64,000 nt of DNA. Origin: Chryseobacterium indoltheticum (GTDB taxonomy: Bacteria; Bacteroidota; Bacteroidia; Flavobacteriales; Weeksellaceae). Shown piece after piece: positions 61,132 to 64,000 of the stretch. The stretch is from assembly GCF_003815915.1 (NCBI RefSeq), contig NZ_CP033929.1, forward strand, positions 3,658,001 through 3,722,000, written 5' to 3'. The position numbers were made by a program, and so were the translations under genes. The notes below the pieces were generated by a model. It saw nothing but the letters and a program-made list of their open reading frames with translations. It did no database searches and was not told where the DNA came from. Each line of letters opens with the position of its first letter. Position 1 is the stretch's first letter.

Positions 61132-61297
61132 TCCAGATTAAAAGTCTGATTCACAGGCTGTAAAAAACATTCTGGCACACTATCACTTATTTAGATTAAA
61201 ATATTTATTGAAACAACTATATTTTATTCTCTAAATTTCATCAAAAGACTGTATGTTTTTTTAAAAAACTTCGTCTTTAAGTGATTTTATAAAGTTA

Positions 61298-61328
61298 ATA
61301 AAAAATCCTGCGAAAATTCACAGGATTT
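61298..61328 (-). terminator. pheS terminator
   Basis: AAATCCTG/CAGGATTT (61303-61310, 61321-61328) with a T run on the minus strand. It lies 22 bases past the pheS stop. The rest of 61132-61349, upstream of the kinase, shows no TGTAGAT-type site. Confidence 0.8.
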
Positions 61329-61349
61329 AAATTTATTTAATATTTTAAA

Positions 61350-62360
61350 TTATAATGTTTTAAACTGTTCTAAAGTTCTGATATCGTTTTCAAAAAACAT
61401 TCTAATGTCGCTCATTTGATAAAGAAGCATTACAATTCTTTCAATTCCCATTCCGAATGCATAACCTGAATATTTCTCAGAGTCGATATTTACATTGTTC
61501 AAAACAGCTGGATCTACCATTCCGCAGCCCATAATTTCCAACCAACCTGTTCCTTTTGTAATTCTATAGTCGGTTTCAGAATTTAATCCCCAATACACAT
61601 CAATCTCTGCACTTGGCTCAGTAAAAGGGAAATATGAAGGTCTCATTCTGATTTTAGATTTACCAAAAAGCTCAGTTGTAAAAAACTGAATCGTTTGCTT
61701 TAAATCTGCAAAACTTACTTTTTCATCAATATATAAACCTTCGATCTGATGGAAAATACAATGCGAACGCGAAGAAACAGCTTCATTTCTGAAAACCCTT
61801 CCCGGAGACAAAATTCTGATAGGCGGTTCGTTTTCTTCCATATAACGAATTTGTACCGAAGAAGTATGCGTTCTCAATAAAATATCAGGATTCTGCTCGA
61901 TAAAGAAAGTATCTTGCATATCTCTTGCCGGGTGGTATTCCGGAAGATTAAGCGCAGTAAAATTGTGCCAGTCATCTTCAATTTCCGGCCCGTCTGCAAC
62001 GGCAAAACCAATGGATTTAAAGATCTCAATAATTCTGTTTTTTACTAAATTAATGGGATGTCTCGATCCCAAATCTAAAGGAAAAGCAGGTTTTGTAAGA
62101 TCTTCTTTTTCCAGGATAATAGAAGAAGCAGAAGCATTTTTTAGATCTTCCAGCTTTACATTTACCGCTTGCTTCAGAGTATTGATTTTCTGTCCGAACT
62201 CTTTCTTCTGGTCGTTTGGAACTTCTTTAAATTTTTCAAAAAAATCATTCAGAACTCCTTTTTTCCCATTATACTTGATTCGGAAGTTTTCTATTTCCTC
62301 TTTACTTGTCGTATTGAAGCCATTGACCTCAACAAGCAATTCTTCTATCTTTTCAATCAT
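61350..62360 (-). CDS. pheS: phenylalanine-tRNA ligase alpha subunit
   Basis: A 336-residue class II synthetase subunit that charges tRNA-Phe with the beta subunit. The N-terminal coiled coil (about 1-85) is followed by the catalytic core with [13 protein letters not shown], motif 2 [20 protein letters not shown] and motif 3 [22 protein letters not shown] near the C-terminus. pheT is not adjacent, as is usual in Bacteroidetes. The gene is separated from the kinase operon by a terminator. Confidence 0.97.
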   Translation of the reverse strand: MIEKIEELLVEVNGFNTTSKEEIENFRIKYNGKKGVLNDFFEKFKEVPNDQKKEFGQKINTLKQAVNVKLEDLKNASASSIILEKEDLTKPAFPLDLGSRHPINLVKNRIIEIFKSIGFAVADGPEIEDDWHNFTALNLPEYHPARDMQDTFFIEQNPDILLRTHTSSVQIRYMEENEPPIRILSPGRVFRNEAVSSRSHCIFHQIEGLYIDEKVSFADLKQTIQFFTTELFGKSKIRMRPSYFPFTEPSAEIDVYWGLNSETDYRITKGTGWLEIMGCGMVDPAVLNNVNIDSEKYSGYAFGMGIERIVMLLYQMSDIRMFFENDIRTLEQFKTL

Positions 62361-62433
62361 TGTTTTACCCTTTCAAAAAAATGTATTTGCAAAAATACGA
62401 TTTTCAGTTTAAAAAACCTTTTCAATTTATCAT

Positions 62434-62462
62434 AAAAAAATCTGTCTCGTGAGAAACAGATT
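62434..62462 (-). terminator. terminator of the YceI operon
   Basis: AATCTGT/ACAGATT arms (about 62439-62445 and 62456-62462) with an inner CTC/GAG pair and a T run on the minus strand. Confidence 0.75.
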
Positions 62463-62490
62463 ATATATTTTTTATTAAAGTTGATTTCAT

Positions 62491-62751
62491 TTAATCTAAA
62501 ACTGTTGCAGCAACACTTATCAAAATTGTTAAAACATTAATTCCAAAAACGAGATTATACTCTTTCTTTTTTCTAAATACATTGATCAAACTGAAGAAAA
62601 ATGCAAAAATCACAAACATCATAGATGAAATGGTAAACATTTCTGCAAAAATCTGAATAATCTGATTGCTATAAGAAATATAATAAAGAACCTGAAGACT
62701 TAATAAAAAGATCAGACAAGCGATACTGATTATTAAAATTGCCTTACCCAT
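62491..62751 (-). CDS. small membrane protein of unknown function
   Basis: An 86-residue protein with three hydrophobic segments (AILIISIACLIFLLSLQVLY, FTISSMMFVIFAFFFSLI and FGINVLTILISVAATV). I do not recognise a family. It starts 14 bases after the YceI stop on the same strand and precedes the terminator, so the two form an operon. Confidence 0.75.
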   Translation of the reverse strand: MGKAILIISIACLIFLLSLQVLYYISYSNQIIQIFAEMFTISSMMFVIFAFFFSLINVFRKKKEYNLVFGINVLTILISVAATVLD

Positions 62752-62765
62752 CTTTGTTACTTAAC

Positions 62766-63416
62766 TTATTTTTTTTCTAAAGCCTTTACCTTAATCTGCA
62801 GCGTTACTTCATTTTTAATTACCCCATTTGCAGCAGGAGATTGAAATTTCACTCCAAATTCTTCTCTCATAATATCTTTAGGTTCAGTTGCAATACTCAC
62901 TTCTCCCCCGTTTACAGCAACATTCGCCTTAAACTGAACAGGTTTTGTAATACCTTTCACCGTTAAATTCCCGTCTAATACGGTATTATAATCACCTTCT
63001 GCGGAAGGGCTTACTTTTGTAATTTCATAAGATGCTGTCGGAAATTTTTCAACTTCAAAAAAGTCAGCACTTTTCAAATGACCATTAAGTTTTTTTAATT
63101 TTTCCGCATCATTTTTTAAATCTTCAGAACTTAGAGACGCCATATCAGCCACAAATTTTCCGCTTTCGAGCTTCCCGTCTTTTATCGTTACATCACCGCT
63201 TTCAAATTTGATGGTTCCGAAATGACTCGTATTTTCAGATTTAAAAACTTTATACCCTTTCCATTCTACATTACTGTTTAAAGTATCCAAAACAAATCGG
63301 CTTCCGTCTTTCGTTGTTGTAACCTCATTGGTATCACTTGTTACCGGTTTTTCTTTAGAACAAGAAACAACAGTTAATAAAGCCGGAATAGCGAGAGAAA
63401 ATAATATTCTTTTCAT
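62766..63416 (-). CDS. YceI family lipoprotein
   Basis: A 216-residue protein with a lipoprotein signal (MKRILFSLAIPALLTVVSCS, Cys19). The YceI lipocalin-like barrel runs from about 42: FVLDTLNSNVEWKGYKVFKSENTSHFGTIKF, HLKSADFFEVEKFPTASYEI and DGNLTVKGITKPVQF. Family members bind isoprenoid-type lipids or are induced by stress. It is the first gene of the two-gene unit. The function here is unknown. Confidence 0.92.
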   Translation of the reverse strand: MKRILFSLAIPALLTVVSCSKEKPVTSDTNEVTTTKDGSRFVLDTLNSNVEWKGYKVFKSENTSHFGTIKFESGDVTIKDGKLESGKFVADMASLSSEDLKNDAEKLKKLNGHLKSADFFEVEKFPTASYEITKVSPSAEGDYNTVLDGNLTVKGITKPVQFKANVAVNGGEVSIATEPKDIMREEFGVKFQSPAANGVIKNEVTLQIKVKALEKK

Positions 63417-63489
63417 TTTGATATAATTTATGCATGGCTAAATTACTAAAAATATGCCAGTCTTCCTCAAAAACCCTTATTTTTGCAGT

Positions 63490-64000
63490 ATGCTATTAGA
63501 GATAAACAATCTATATTTTTCTCATTCTCAGGAAAAACCGCTTTTTCAAAACTTTAATCTGAAACTGGATGAAGGTAAAATCATCGCATTGGCAGGTGAA
63601 AGCGGTTGTGGAAAATCTACGTTACTAAGTCTTATCTACGGGTTACACGACTGGAATCAGGGGGAAATTGTTTTTGAAGGCAGAAAACTGATGGGTCCTA
63701 AAGGAAATCTCGTTCCGGGTGAAGCTGAAATGAAGTTTGTAGCACAAAACTTTGATTTGATGCCTTATGCAACGGTTGCAGATAACGTGGGTAAATTTAT
63801 TTCCAATATCAATTTAGCCAAGAAAAAAGAGAAAGTTTTAGAACTTTTGGATGTTGTTGGTTTGGTTGAATTTGCGAATGTTTTACCAAAAAATTTAAGT
63901 GGCGGGCAACAGCAAAGAGTCGCCATTGCGAGAGCACTTTCTGTACTTCCAAAGTTACTTTTACTTGACGAACCGTTTAGTAATCTTGATTTTGCAAGAA
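63490..64000 (+). CDS. ABC transporter ATP-binding protein, 3' part outside the window
   Basis: The first 170 residues of an ATPase that runs off the window. It reads MLLEINNLYFSHSQEKPLFQ. Walker A is GESGCGKST (about 37-45), the Q-loop VAQNFDLMPYATV, the signature LSGGQQQRVAIARAL and the Walker B LLLLDEPFSNLD. The resemblance is to importer ATPases for ions or small solutes. TATTTTTG (63478-63485) precedes the ATG by only 4 bases. Its transport partner is not visible. Confidence 0.9.
   Translation, partial: MLLEINNLYFSHSQEKPLFQNFNLKLDEGKIIALAGESGCGKSTLLSLIYGLHDWNQGEIVFEGRKLMGPKGNLVPGEAEMKFVAQNFDLMPYATVADNVGKFISNINLAKKKEKVLELLDVVGLVEFANVLPKNLSGGQQQRVAIARALSVLPKLLLLDEPFSNLDFAR

Noticed and set aside
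1..64000. CRISPR arrays, rRNA and tRNA genes
   Set aside because: No regularly spaced direct repeats with spacers and no recognisable tRNA or rRNA sequences were seen. A tRNA scan could still find one that I missed.

Overview
The window looks like a piece of a flavobacterial chromosome, most likely Chryseobacterium or a close relative in the Weeksellaceae. This is inferred from three things: AT-rich DNA, promoters of the Bacteroidetes type (TTG, 19-20 bases, TAnnTTTG), and families typical of the group (WbqC, DUF5683, DUF3108, CstA, flavobacterial homogentisate dioxygenase, RecR followed by a family 2 glycosyltransferase). No rRNA, tRNA, CRISPR array, prophage or integrative element was found. 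Most of it reads as ordinary core chromosome with small accessory patches.

Layout. 1-8.1 kb (minus strand): a lipocalin-like lipoprotein cut by the window edge, a secreted S8 protease, WbqC, a large signal peptidase I, dapB, a DUF5683 protein, parB and parA. 8.1-13.4 kb: a TonB-like energy transducer, a repeat-derived non-coding stretch, purA, a possible orphan immunity-like gene, and an ABC-F ATPase with a structured leader. 13.7-20.2 kb: a LysR regulator divergent from a redox-stress run (MdaB-type quinone reductase, ABM monooxygenase, a DJ-1/PfpI gene broken by a one-base frameshift, aldo/keto reductase, secreted PPC-domain protein), then an AhpD-like/DoxX/Crp group. 20.4-23.7 kb: a glycine betaine importer (proV-proW-proX) behind a leader of about 335 bases. 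23.7-26.5 kb: a TonB-dependent receptor with a Cys-x-x-Cys in its plug region, and a periplasmic thioredoxin, separated by a MITE-like repeat. 26.6-34.4 kb: tyrosine catabolism (hmgA, a CoA-transferase/hydrolase, hppD, fahA, a flavin reductase).

34.4-43.3 kb: three alpha/beta hydrolases, a HipA-like kinase overlapping a DUF3037 gene, cstA, a small lipoprotein and a UvrD/PcrA helicase. 43.5-51.8 kb: an active/inactive M16 peptidase pair, secG, a glycosyltransferase, recR, a LURP-one-like protein, a lipoprotein and pepD. 51.9-54.8 kb: a REP-associated tyrosine transposase between its REP elements, then a GNAT protein, a LOG-family protein and a RelA/SpoT-type synthetase. 54.9-57.3 kb: a 2Fe-2S ferredoxin, its likely ferredoxin-NADP reductase, and a DUF3108 protein. 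57.3-58.7 kb: about 1.46 kb without genes, built of three diverged copies of one unit. 58.7-64 kb: a response regulator/histidine kinase operon, pheS, a small membrane protein, a YceI lipoprotein, and the start of an ABC transporter ATPase that runs off the window.

The best candidate for something undescribed is the triplicated non-coding array at 57261-58720, next to the two-component operon. Each copy keeps a TGTAGAT-type half-site followed exactly 22 bases later by a palindrome carrying a second half-site. Other points worth checking are the REP/RAYT island, the ABC-F leader with a start-stop codon pair and a stem abutting the start codon, and the A8 frameshift in the DJ-1 gene.
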